From Oscillatoria nigro-viridis PCC 7112 (lineage in GTDB: Bacteria > Cyanobacteriota > Cyanobacteriia > Cyanobacteriales > Microcoleaceae): a stretch of 64,000 nucleotides of DNA. Every line of letters starts with the position of its first letter. The stretch's first letter is position 1. Shown piece after piece: positions 8,593 through 16,913 of this stretch. The DNA lies in the NCBI RefSeq assembly GCF_000317475.1, contig NC_019729.1, forward strand, positions 3,238,501 to 3,302,500. Direction: 5' to 3'. Under the pieces are notes generated by a model, which worked only from the letters and a program-made list of their open reading frames with translations, did not search any database and had not been told where the DNA came from. Position numbers and translations under genes: made by a program.

Positions 8593-9981
8593 ATGCGTGT
8601 TTGTGTCATCGGTACAGGATACGTTGGCTTAGTTACCGGCACTTGTTTGGCTCACATCGGCCACCACGTGATTTGCGTAGACAACAACGAAGAAAAAGTT
8701 AAATTAATGAAGTCGGGACAGTCGCCTATTTTTGAACCCGGACTGTCTGAATTAATGTCCTCTGCATCTGCGTCTGGCAATCTAGAATTTACTTCGGATT
8801 TAGCAGCAGGAGTCTCTCACGGGGACATTTTATTCATTGCCGTGGGAACGCCTCCTTTGCCTACTGGGGAAAGCGATACTCGCTACGTGGAAGCGGTTGC
8901 TCGCGGAATTGGAGCTCACCTCGACGGCGATTACAAAGTAATCGTAAACAAATCGACAGTGCCTATCGGTTCCGGGGACTGGGTACGAAGAATTGTACTA
9001 GACGGTTTGGCAGAACGTCAAAAACCTCAAAGCGGTGATGGGGTTACTGGTGAGGAAGTCGCAGCAAAAACTGGTGTTCAATTTGATGTGGTTAGCAACC
9101 CGGAGTTTTTGCGGGAGGGCTGTGCTGTTTTCGATACTTTTAATCCCGATCGCATTGTTCTCGGCAGCAACTCTCGGCGGGCGATGGATATGATGCTACA
9201 GTTATACCGGCCGATTGTCGATCGCAAGTTTGCAGAAAATCCGTCTTTGCCGGAGGTTCCTGTGGTGATGACTGATATCAGTTCAGCGGAGATGATTAAG
9301 TACGCAGCTAATGCTTTTTTGGCTACGAAGATTAGCTTTATTAATGAAGTTGCTAATATTTGCGATCGTGTCGGTGCAGATGTTAGTCAAGTTGCCCGAG
9401 GTATCGGTTTAGATTCGCGGATTGGCAACAAGTTTCTGCAAGCTGGCATTGGTTGGGGCGGTTCTTGTTTTCCCAAAGATGTCTCAGCTTTAGTTCACAC
9501 TGCTGACGATTACGGCTACGAGGCGCATTTGCTGAAAGCGGCGGTGGAAGTTAACCAACGCCAGCGGTTCATTGCTATTGAAAAGTTGCAGCACGTTTTG
9601 AAGATTCTCAAAGGTAAAACAGTCGGACTTTTGGGTTTGACTTTCAAGCCGGATACTGACGATTTGCGGGATGCTCCTTCGCTGAATTTAATCGAGAGTT
9701 TGAACCGATTGGGAGCGAAAGTTAAAGCTTTCGATCCGATTGTTTCTCAAACTGGGATGCGTCACGGTTTGTCGGGAGTTTTGGTAGAAACCGATCCGGA
9801 AAGGTTGGCCGACGGTTGCGATGCTTTGGTGTTGGTGACTGACTGGGAACAGTTTCGCAATTTAGATTACGATAAAATGGCGAAGTTGATGGATCATGCG
9901 GTGATGATTGACGGTCGCAATTTCTTAGACAAGAAGGCTTTAGAAGCGGCTGGTTTCCAATATGTGGGGATTGGAAGGTAA
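8593..9981 (+). CDS. UDP-glucose 6-dehydrogenase
   Basis: A 462-aa protein starting at ATG 8593 with GAGGAG at 8581-8586; the upstream extension to 8476 is repeat-rich and not family-like. N-terminal Rossmann MRVCVIGTGYVGLVTGTCLA, NAD-binding and VGTPPLPTGESD, SNPEFLREGCAVFD, and the active-site region GIGWGGSCFPKD with the catalytic Cys. The C-terminal GLTFKPDTDDLRDAPSL is the UDP-binding part. It oxidises UDP-glucose to UDP-glucuronate with two NAD. It is 120 bases after the UXS gene on the same strand; the spacer holds four short ATTCCCAATTCC/ATTCCCGATTCC direct repeats (about 8523-8558). Confidence 0.95.
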   Translation: MRVCVIGTGYVGLVTGTCLAHIGHHVICVDNNEEKVKLMKSGQSPIFEPGLSELMSSASASGNLEFTSDLAAGVSHGDILFIAVGTPPLPTGESDTRYVEAVARGIGAHLDGDYKVIVNKSTVPIGSGDWVRRIVLDGLAERQKPQSGDGVTGEEVAAKTGVQFDVVSNPEFLREGCAVFDTFNPDRIVLGSNSRRAMDMMLQLYRPIVDRKFAENPSLPEVPVVMTDISSAEMIKYAANAFLATKISFINEVANICDRVGADVSQVARGIGLDSRIGNKFLQAGIGWGGSCFPKDVSALVHTADDYGYEAHLLKAAVEVNQRQRFIAIEKLQHVLKILKGKTVGLLGLTFKPDTDDLRDAPSLNLIESLNRLGAKVKAFDPIVSQTGMRHGLSGVLVETDPERLADGCDALVLVTDWEQFRNLDYDKMAKLMDHAVMIDGRNFLDKKALEAAGFQYVGIGR

Positions 9982-10014
9982 AGAAGAGTTTTGAGCGGAA
10001 ACTCTATCCCGTAG

Positions 10015-10032
10015 GGTGCGCTTCGGCGCACC
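10015..10032. terminator. UUCG-tetraloop hairpin after UDP-glucose dehydrogenase gene (dispersed repeat)
   Basis: GGTGCGC, loop TTCG, GCGCACC: a perfect 7-bp stem with the very stable UUCG loop, 33 bases after the stop codon. It is embedded in a GTAGGGTGCG..CACCTTACA context. A degenerate second copy (CCGTAGGATGCGCCGAAAAACACCTTACA) lies at about 10179-10207, so this is a member of a dispersed palindromic repeat family that may serve as transcript end. It lacks a long U-tract. Confidence 0.65.
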
Positions 10033-10251
10033 TTACAAACGAACATTTCTAAGCCGTAGGATGGGGAGCATCTCATATGTAAAAACACTTCTTCTGGCTC
10101 CTTTGTTCTTCCTATTTCCTCGCAGCAAGAGAGCCTCAAAACTCCAATTTCTAGCTGGGCTGCAAAAGTAAGATGCTCCCGTAGGATGCGCCGAAAAACA
10201 CCTTACATTTGCTGGCTACCAACAATTGGGGGTTGATCTGCCCCGCGTGCT

Positions 10252-10722
10252 TTAAAAATTTTCCATCAATGTTTTTTCTTGAGCGTAAACATCTCGTAGC
10301 TGTTGCAGCGCTGAGGCAGAAATTACCGATTTAACTGTAGCTACTAATTTACCCCACTCAAGCAAGCTGTCAACTGAAACAGCCGTTTTGAAGTTGTACG
10401 TATAGAATTTAGTCCAAAATTCTGGTGCTTGTGTCCGTTTCCAGCGTTTGTACCATGCGACAAAATCTCGAGCACAGGGCGGTTTTACTTCTAGGATTGG
10501 CGGGAAATCGGCGTAGCTGACAAATCGACTGAGGCCTTTGGCATGAACGTACACCACGTTGTGGCAGCATTCGATGCGGTAGATCTGTTCGGGTGATATG
10601 TTGAACAGGAGTGCTACTGTTTCTTCGGTGACAAATCTCGATCGCGGATTGACGATCGACGATTTGTGAATAATTTTTGATGCGCCGATCGTTGACGATC
10701 TTAGCTGATTTTCTGATATCAT
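10252..10722 (-). CDS. Hypothetical cyanobacterial protein
   Basis: A 156-aa protein: FVTEETVALLFNISPEQIYRIECCHNVVYVHAKGLSRFVSYADFPPI followed by PPCARDFVAWYKRWKRTQAPEFWTKFYTYNF. Residues 30-45 (TEETVALLFNISPEQI) resemble a short helix-turn-helix or DNA-binding-like beginning, but I cannot place the family. The first 27 residues come from sequence rich in repeat-like words, so the real start may be a little later. The gene is divergent from the small XRE regulator across about 300 bases. No membrane segment is seen. Confidence 0.6.
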   Translation of the reverse strand: MISENQLRSSTIGASKIIHKSSIVNPRSRFVTEETVALLFNISPEQIYRIECCHNVVYVHAKGLSRFVSYADFPPILEVKPPCARDFVAWYKRWKRTQAPEFWTKFYTYNFKTAVSVDSLLEWGKLVATVKSVISASALQQLRDVYAQEKTLMENF

Positions 10723-10925
10723 TGTAGTTGCATCTGGTGGTGGTAGCTAAATCTATCTCTGCTAAGTGCGATCGACAGAAATAATCAGTCGGGATTAATT
10801 TTAACTGGCGCTCGTCTTTAGTTTCGTTGACTCCGCCGCAAAACGGAGACAAGCCCCGACTTGTGCCTTGAGAGGCGCAAAATTTTCGACCAACGTTCAA
10901 GCTCCCAGATTCATCTTTAGAGTCA

Positions 10926-10957
10926 ATCTAAAATCTAAAATCTAAAATCTAAAATCG
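10926..10957. repeat. AAAATCT short tandem repeat
   Basis: Four direct copies of AAAATCT-type heptamers (CTAAAATCTAAAATCTAAAA). A similar array with AAATCTC variants stands at about 20350-20386 before the DUF2854 gene. These are common spacer repeats in Oscillatoriales. No function is evident, although both copies lie 40-70 bases before a promoter region. Confidence 0.8.
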
Positions 10958-11021
10958 AATGACCGGGGGCGATCGCTTTTTGATATATTATACTAAATCC
11001 AAAATTTTGTAAATAGTGAAT

Positions 11022-11240
11022 ATGAGCAAAGGCTTAGTAAGGTTGCGGGTTCGAGAGTTGGCGGCCGAGAAGGGATGGACGCTCAAAGAGGTTGCGGAGC
11101 GATCGGGCGTGGGCTACAGTACGATTAGCAATTATGCCCGTTCTCAGGGTATGGCAATGGTTGACTTTGCAGCAGTCCACAAGCTGGCTCGAACTTTTGA
11201 TGTGATGATTGAGGATTTCGTGGTAATCCTAGAAAAATAG
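11022..11240 (+). CDS. Small XRE-family helix-turn-helix regulator
   Basis: A 72-aa protein consisting of one HTH_XRE/Cro domain: VRELAAEKGWTLKEVAERSGVGYSTISNYARSQGMAMVDFAAVHKLARTFDVMIEDF. An in-frame GTG at 11016 is an alternative start; no strong ribosome site precedes either. It is 162 bases upstream of the large NACHT gene on the same strand. Such single-domain XRE proteins often control expression of toxic or defence genes next to them, so a regulatory link to the NACHT gene is plausible but inferred from position. Confidence 0.8.
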   Translation: MSKGLVRLRVRELAAEKGWTLKEVAERSGVGYSTISNYARSQGMAMVDFAAVHKLARTFDVMIEDFVVILEK

Positions 11241-11402
11241 TTGAAAGTTGTGCCTAAATTCAATTTTGTAGCGATCGACTTTTGACGCGACGATCGAAGT
11301 TTTGATGTAATGATTTCACCATAGGTCGATCGCCCGCAACCAAAGTCGATCGCCTATAATCAAACTAACCCCCTTCGAGCCTAAAATTAGGAGAACCGTC
11401 AA

Positions 11403-14400
11403 ATGCTAGAAGCTGCGCTATTAGGGCTTTTCAACATTGCTTTCGAGGCGATAGTCGGAACTCAAGCCAATGATGCAGCAAAGCACCTCTGTTTGAAGGG
11501 CATCAAAAAATTATCACAAGACGGTAAAATTGTCAATCACGATTTAGAAAAAGCGCTAAAAAGTTCTTTCCTGAAAGCTCAACAACAAATCGCCTCAGAA
11601 TGCAAACAGGAAATCGATCCGAAAAATACGGATAACCGAGAGAGTTTTAGCTATTCGCTGCAACACAGGCGGCGCGATTTTGATTGCTTGAAACGCAAGC
11701 TCGAAAAGCTAAAATTAGATTTACAGCAGGTTGAGAAAGAAACTGTTCCTTCTGGGATTCCGATTGCAGGTTTAGACGACATAGAATTGCTGCTGACGGC
11801 GACAGATGAGTTAAAACAGAATCAGGTTGCAGCAGTTAAGCAAAAACTGCTGGAAGTAGCCCTAGAAAATTGCGATATCGCACCCTACAAAACCAAGTTA
11901 GAGCAAGAGTTGTTTCCCTTGGTAGCGGCATACTTTGCTCGGGAAATCAAGGAAAATGATAAAGTTTTTCAGATTTTTACCGGGCAAACTTTGACGCGGA
12001 TCGATCGCACAGCGCAACAGATGTATGCTTGGCTTGAGGAGATTGTGGAAAAGAGCCGCATTGTTTACCAACCGATAGACTGGCAAGCTATTTGCCAGCA
12101 GATATTAGAGGAGAAAGAACAGCAGCGACTTAGTAGCAATCAGCTAACTTTTGGCAACCATCAAATAGATGATGTTTATGTACCGCTGGGTTTGGTGGAA
12201 AGGCAGAAAGTGACTCACCGACGCGAGGATGTGGCGGCTGAGGAAGGTTTAAATTTTTACCGGAAAAAACAAATTACTCAAGGGTTTGAACACAAGGAAT
12301 TTCTTGAGCAAGTTATCCAGCAAGGAAGTAGCCCGAAAAGCAATGGCAAGCGGTTAGGAATTATTGGGGAACCGGGGGCGGGGAAAACAACGCTGTTGCG
12401 GCAGATTGCTAATTGGGTAGCTGATGAGATTTTGGAGGCGATTGTTATTTGGGTGTCTTTGGCAGATTTGCAGGGGAAGGAATTAGAATCGTATTTATTT
12501 GATAATTGGCTGCTGGCGGCAATTAAGAGAATTGGGAAGGCTGAGGCGACTGCGGAAATTAAGGATGATTTTTTAGCACAGTTTAATGCTGAGCGCGTGT
12601 GGTTGGTGTTGGATGGGGCGGATGAGATGGCGGTGGGGGATGGCAATCCTTTGGCGGAAATTGAGCGGCAAATTAGAACCGGCGGCTGCATTCAAAAGGC
12701 GCGAATTGTGCTAAGTTGTCGGCAGAATGTTTGGGATGCGATCGGCTCTACGTTGGATACTTTTGATACTTATCGCACTCTGGAATTTTCCTATCCCGAA
12801 CAGGTGGAGATATTTATCGATAAATGGTTTGGAACCCCCCCTAACCCCCCCTTGGTAAGGAGGGGAACAAGAGAAGAAGGGGAGCACAGAATAGAAAATG
12901 AAAGTCTTACTCCCGCCTTAGCAAGGGGGGCTGGGGGGGTGCTTTCTCAACAGCTACGGGAAGCATTAGCAGCATCGGGGAAACAGCGAATTCGAGATTT
13001 AGTGAAAAATCCCCTGAGATGTTCGTTATTGTGTGGCACTTGGCAGTCGTTGGATGGGGATTTGCCGGATACTAAGGCTAAGCTTTATCAGCGATTTGTG
13101 ACTACTTTGTATCAGTGGAAAAAACCGCGCCTGAATTGGATTCAGCAGCAGGAATTGAATGCGGCTTTGGGGAAATTGGCACTTTCAGGGATGTTAAATG
13201 AAACGTCGCGGTTTCAGTTGCGAGAAAGTGCGGGATATCGGGTGATGGGTGCATCGCAGTTTGAGTTAGCTTGTCATTTGGGTTGGCTGAATTTAGTGGC
13301 GAGGGATGGGGAGACGCTGGAAGGGATTTATGCTTTTTACCATCCGACGTTTCAGGAATATTTTGCGGCGTTGGCGGTTGAGGATTGGCACTTTTTTTTG
13401 AATCATATTCCTAAGAATCCGCAACATCCTGATGCTAGGTATCGCATTTTTGAGAAGCAGTGGAAAGAGGTTATTTTGCTGTGGTTGGGGCGCGAGGAGG
13501 TAGGGAAGGATGAGAAGGAAGCGTTTATTAAGGCGTTGGTTAAGTTTAAGGTTGGGTGGGATAAATTTTATGGATATCGGGCATATTTTCTAGCGGCTGC
13601 TGGGATTGCTGAGTTTAAAGATTGTCGCCTTGCTGATGAGATTGTGTCGCAGATTGTTATTTGGGGATTTGGTTATTTTAATAAGCAAAAACACGATTGG
13701 CGGACATTTCTCGATCCAATTGTCGAGATAGCAAGGGAAGTTCTGGAAGAAACCGATCGCAAAAGGGCTATCTTCGCTTTAGTCGAGTTAATCCGCAATT
13801 GTGGTGATGAATATACCCGGAGGGAAGCGACAAGAAGTTTGGCGGGAATCGGCAAAAATTGCCCAGACGCGATCGCCGCTTTAGTCGAATTAATCAATAC
13901 TTCTCAGGATGAAGTTACTCGGTGGCAAGCGGCAGATATCTTGGGTAAAATTGATAAAGATAGCCAAGTAGCGATCGCCGCTTTAGCAGAGTTAATTCAC
14001 ACTTCTGTTGAGAAAAACACCTGGAAGCGAGCGGCATATAGCTTGGGGGAAATAGGCAAGGATAGCCCAGAAGCGATCGCCGCTTTAGTCGAACTAATCC
14101 GCAATTCAGTTGAGAACGGTTTCTACCCGTTTTTCTCTCGGCATAACGTACCTACCTGTATAATAGTGGCATATAGCTTAGTGAAAATAGGCAAAAATAA
14201 CCCAGTTGCGATCGCCGCTTTAGTCGAGTTAATCCGCACTTCAGATAATAAAGTTACCCAAGGGCGAGCGGCAGAAATTTTAGGTAGGATAGACAAAGAT
14301 AACCCGGTAGCGATCGAAACTTTATTGGATTCAATCCGCAACTACCGTCCTAAAGATAATCGTTATCAAGCCGCAGAAAGATTAGCAACAATCGGCCAAA

Positions 14401-15941
14401 ATAACCCTGTTGCGATCGCTGCTTTAGTCGATTTAATCCGCACTTCCCGCAATAAAGTTACCCGGTGGCGAGCCGCAGAATGCTTAGGGAAAATAGATAA
14501 AGATAACCCAGTTGCAATCAGCGCTTTAGTCGAGTTAAGCCGCAATTCCAATGAAAGGACGCGGTGGTCAGCGGCAGATAGCTTAGGTAAAATAGGTAAA
14601 AATAACCCAGTTGCGATCGCCGCTTTAGTCGAGTTAATCCGCAATTCCGGTGCTGAAAGTACCCGGTGTCAAGCAATAAAAAGCTTAGGGGCAATAGGCA
14701 AAAATAACCCAGAGGCAATCTTCAGTTTAGTCGAGTTGCTCGGTACTTCTAAAAGTGAATATACCCGGCTTCAAGCGGCAGAAAGCTTAGGGAAAATAGA
14801 TAACAATAACCCAGTCACACTCTCCGCTTTAGTCGAGTTGCTCGGTACTTCTTATAATATGTATCTAAATCTATCGGAATTAGTAAATAAATTAGAGAAA
14901 ACAGGCAAAAATAACCCAGGGACAATCTCCGCTTTAGTCGAGTTGCTCGGTACTTCTCAGAATCCATATACCGGGTTTATAGCGACAGAATGCTTAGGGG
15001 CAATAGGCAAAGATAACCCCGTGGCTATCGCCGGTTTAGTCGAGTTAATCCGCAATTCAGGTAATGAAGATATCCGGTGTCGATTGGCAGAATGCTTAGG
15101 TAAAATAGACAAAGATAACCCAGTGGCTATCGCCACTTTAGTCGATTTAATTCGCAACTCAGCTAACCCAGATACCCGGTGTCGAGCGGCATCTAGCTTA
15201 GGGAAAAGAGAGAAATATCACCCAGTTGCGATCGCGACTTTAATAGAGTTGATTCCTAATTATCACCCTGAATATTCTATTTTTGACCCGGCAGATAGCT
15301 TACTGGAAATTATGAAAGGTAAACACTTCGCCAAAGCAGTCTCAGGTTTGAAAAATCGCCTAACTTCGGAAATCTACAAAAATGATTTTGGTCGGAATGA
15401 AAGATGTCACGGAGTCATCTGGAATTGTGCCGAAAATATGACTTACCCAGACTTTTATCAAGCATGGCACACTCAACCAACCAATTACCCAACACCCAAC
15501 AACCACCCACAAAATACAGATATCCCCACACTCCTCAAACAACTCCAACCTACCGATAAAACCTTCCCCGTTCCTCTCAACATTCGCGCCTTAGAAGGCG
15601 AAACCGATACCAGCCCGATCGCCCAAGAGCTCTGTACCCAACTATATCAAGCAATCTTCCCCGCAGATGCAGACATTCCCGCAATTCGCAACGCCCCCGA
15701 ATTCAAGCGATTAATCCCCCAACTCAAAAATCGGCTGCAAAAACAGCACATCGCCTTAATTTTGCACTCCTGTCCCTGCGAAGATGCGCTTTCGGCTTTC
15801 ACCCGCAAACTCGCCGACAATCAAATGGGAATTCATATCGCCTGGATTACCGATACACCGCTGGAATTGCCGTTAACAGGTTTTGCGGTGGATGGAGATG
15901 ATTTGTTTGATGCGGTGCAAAATTGGATCGGGCGGATATAA
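11403..15941 (+). CDS. NACHT-family NTPase with HEAT repeats (STAND-type signalling protein)
   Basis: A 1512-aa protein. Residues 1-110 are a helical N-terminal region (LFNIAFEAIVGTQANDAAKHL) that may be the effector or adaptor. The NACHT ATPase carries Walker A GEPGAGKTT at 322-330 and Walker B LVLDGADE at about 401-408. A winged-helix-like part with YHPTFQEYFAALAVEDW follows near 640-660. From about 790 to 1300 there are twelve or more HEAT-like repeats of 35-41 aa with core xxAIAALVELIRxS..TRxxAAxxLGxIGK. The final 140 residues (LNIRALEGETDTSPIAQEL..CPCEDALSAF) are a separate domain I cannot name. Proteins of this plan bind ATP and oligomerise on sensing a ligand, and bacterial NACHT proteins include anti-phage genes. 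Residues about 478-514 derive from an inserted repeat. AGGAG upstream of ATG 11403. Confidence 0.88.
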   Translation: MLEAALLGLFNIAFEAIVGTQANDAAKHLCLKGIKKLSQDGKIVNHDLEKALKSSFLKAQQQIASECKQEIDPKNTDNRESFSYSLQHRRRDFDCLKRKLEKLKLDLQQVEKETVPSGIPIAGLDDIELLLTATDELKQNQVAAVKQKLLEVALENCDIAPYKTKLEQELFPLVAAYFAREIKENDKVFQIFTGQTLTRIDRTAQQMYAWLEEIVEKSRIVYQPIDWQAICQQILEEKEQQRLSSNQLTFGNHQIDDVYVPLGLVERQKVTHRREDVAAEEGLNFYRKKQITQGFEHKEFLEQVIQQGSSPKSNGKRLGIIGEPGAGKTTLLRQIANWVADEILEAIVIWVSLADLQGKELESYLFDNWLLAAIKRIGKAEATAEIKDDFLAQFNAERVWLVLDGADEMAVGDGNPLAEIERQIRTGGCIQKARIVLSCRQNVWDAIGSTLDTFDTYRTLEFSYPEQVEIFIDKWFGTPPNPPLVRRGTREEGEHRIENESLTPALARGAGGVLSQQLREALAASGKQRIRDLVKNPLRCSLLCGTWQSLDGDLPDTKAKLYQRFVTTLYQWKKPRLNWIQQQELNAALGKLALSGMLNETSRFQLRESAGYRVMGASQFELACHLGWLNLVARDGETLEGIYAFYHPTFQEYFAALAVEDWHFFLNHIPKNPQHPDARYRIFEKQWKEVILLWLGREEVGKDEKEAFIKALVKFKVGWDKFYGYRAYFLAAAGIAEFKDCRLADEIVSQIVIWGFGYFNKQKHDWRTFLDPIVEIAREVLEETDRKRAIFALVELIRNCGDEYTRREATRSLAGIGKNCPDAIAALVELINTSQDEVTRWQAADILGKIDKDSQVAIAALAELIHTSVEKNTWKRAAYSLGEIGKDSPEAIAALVELIRNSVENGFYPFFSRHNVPTCIIVAYSLVKIGKNNPVAIAALVELIRTSDNKVTQGRAAEILGRIDKDNPVAIETLLDSIRNYRPKDNRYQAAERLATIGQNNPVAIAALVDLIRTSRNKVTRWRAAECLGKIDKDNPVAISALVELSRNSNERTRWSAADSLGKIGKNNPVAIAALVELIRNSGAESTRCQAIKSLGAIGKNNPEAIFSLVELLGTSKSEYTRLQAAESLGKIDNNNPVTLSALVELLGTSYNMYLNLSELVNKLEKTGKNNPGTISALVELLGTSQNPYTGFIATECLGAIGKDNPVAIAGLVELIRNSGNEDIRCRLAECLGKIDKDNPVAIATLVDLIRNSANPDTRCRAASSLGKREKYHPVAIATLIELIPNYHPEYSIFDPADSLLEIMKGKHFAKAVSGLKNRLTSEIYKNDFGRNERCHGVIWNCAENMTYPDFYQAWHTQPTNYPTPNNHPQNTDIPTLLKQLQPTDKTFPVPLNIRALEGETDTSPIAQELCTQLYQAIFPADADIPAIRNAPEFKRLIPQLKNRLQKQHIALILHSCPCEDALSAFTRKLADNQMGIHIAWITDTPLELPLTGFAVDGDDLFDAVQNWIGRI
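12834..12942. repeat. Palindromic interspersed repeat inserted in frame in the NACHT gene
   Basis: About 109 bases with G/C-rich complementary ends: CCCCCCCTAACCCCCC and CTTGGTAAGGAGGGG on the left, CCTTAGCAAGGGGGG and CTGGGGGGGTGC on the right. It adds about 37 residues (PPNPPLVRRGTREEG..LTPALARGAGGV) between EIFIDKWFG and LSQQLREAL and contains no stop. This C-tract/G-tract element type is common between genes in cyanobacteria; here it sits inside a coding sequence. Confidence 0.8.
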
Positions 15942-16005
15942 ATAACCTCATGAATAGAGCCCCTCTCCCTCGATCGAGAAACGGTTTGATTCGGGTACTA
16001 TGTAA

Positions 16006-16035
16006 CTGTCAACTGCTATATAACTGTGCTATAAT
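16006..16035 (+). promoter_or_regulatory. Putative sigma-70-type promoter of the Uma2 gene
   Basis: A perfect -10 hexamer TATAAT at 16030-16035 with a weak -35 (CTGTCA, 16006-16011) at 18-base spacing. The start codon lies 34 bases downstream. It fits the position expected for the DUF820 gene. Confidence 0.5.
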
Positions 16036-16068
16036 TGGAAAGAGGCGAGCTTTGCAGGAAATTAAAAT

Positions 16069-16716
16069 ATGGTATTACCAACAATTAGTGAAGATACAAT
16101 TTCCCTCGCGCCAGGAGACGAACTTATTCTGCGATTTAGAACTTGGGAAGATTATGAAGCATTGCTAGCCCGTCGAGAAGATCGAGCTGGATTGAGAATT
16201 CGCTACAGCAGCAAAACCCAAGAAATTAGAATTATGTCTCCATTGCCCAGACACGGTAAAAATTCAGATATACTGGCAGATTTGGTCAAAGCTTTACTGC
16301 GACATGAATGCAGAGATTGGGACGCATTTACCCCAATTACCCTCAAGCGCATTAACCAACAAGGAATCGAACCAGATTATTGTTTTTACATCGACAATCG
16401 CGCAGATATTTTAGGAAAAGAGCGAATAGATTTAGAAACAGATCCGCCCCCAGATTTAGCGATTGAAATCGATCTGACTTGCACGACTAAACCAGAAGAT
16501 TATGAAGCGATAGCACCTTTAGAACTATGGGTTTACCGTCAAAGTCAATTGTCGATTTATCAGTTCGGTTCGCAGCAGTATCGAGACTCTCAAATTAGTC
16601 GCTGGTTTCCCGGTTACGATCTCAAAACCTTAATTCCTCAATATTGCGATCGGGGCTGGCAGGTGGGTTCTAGTGTGGCGCTGCGAGAGTTTGAAGAATT
16701 GTTGCGATCGCGATGA
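16069..16716 (+). CDS. Uma2 family endonuclease (DUF820)
   Basis: A 215-aa protein with the PD-(D/E)xK-type core of the Uma2/DUF820 family, which is strongly expanded in cyanobacteria: GIEPDYCFYI (conserved PD), DPPPDLAIEIDLT (E-x-D catalytic segment) and LGVPELWVY-like LELWVYRQ. The N-terminal part is FRTWEDYEALLARREDRAGLRIRYSSKTQEIRIMSPLPRHGK. Family members are presumed nucleases, but the biological role is unclear. It is a lone gene between the NACHT gene and ppk, with an upstream TATAAT. Complete and of normal length. Confidence 0.85.
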   Translation: MVLPTISEDTISLAPGDELILRFRTWEDYEALLARREDRAGLRIRYSSKTQEIRIMSPLPRHGKNSDILADLVKALLRHECRDWDAFTPITLKRINQQGIEPDYCFYIDNRADILGKERIDLETDPPPDLAIEIDLTCTTKPEDYEAIAPLELWVYRQSQLSIYQFGSQQYRDSQISRWFPGYDLKTLIPQYCDRGWQVGSSVALREFEELLRSR

Positions 16717-16913
16717 ATATTGGAGAGTGAAAACGGGCGATCGTACTGACAATAAATATAACAGTGGCTCTCTCCAGACTGCATCTGTTCCCTGCAATAC
16801 CTTCGCTGGTGACAGACAAAAATATACGATCGACAGATGCAAACCTACTATTGAACCTACAATACTATTTCTAGAGATGCCATCACCGAGCCTCCCAAAG
16901 ACTCCCCCAAACC

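Noticed and set aside
10409..10900. 163-aa minus frame overlapping the hypothetical gene at 10252-10722
   Set aside because: Frame-shifted shadow; its sequence is Arg/Ser/Cys-rich, and the other frame has the more protein-like pattern.
15923..16168. 81-aa frame overlapping the NACHT end and the Uma2 start
   Set aside because: Out of frame with both neighbours, overlaps the promoter region, no conserved features.
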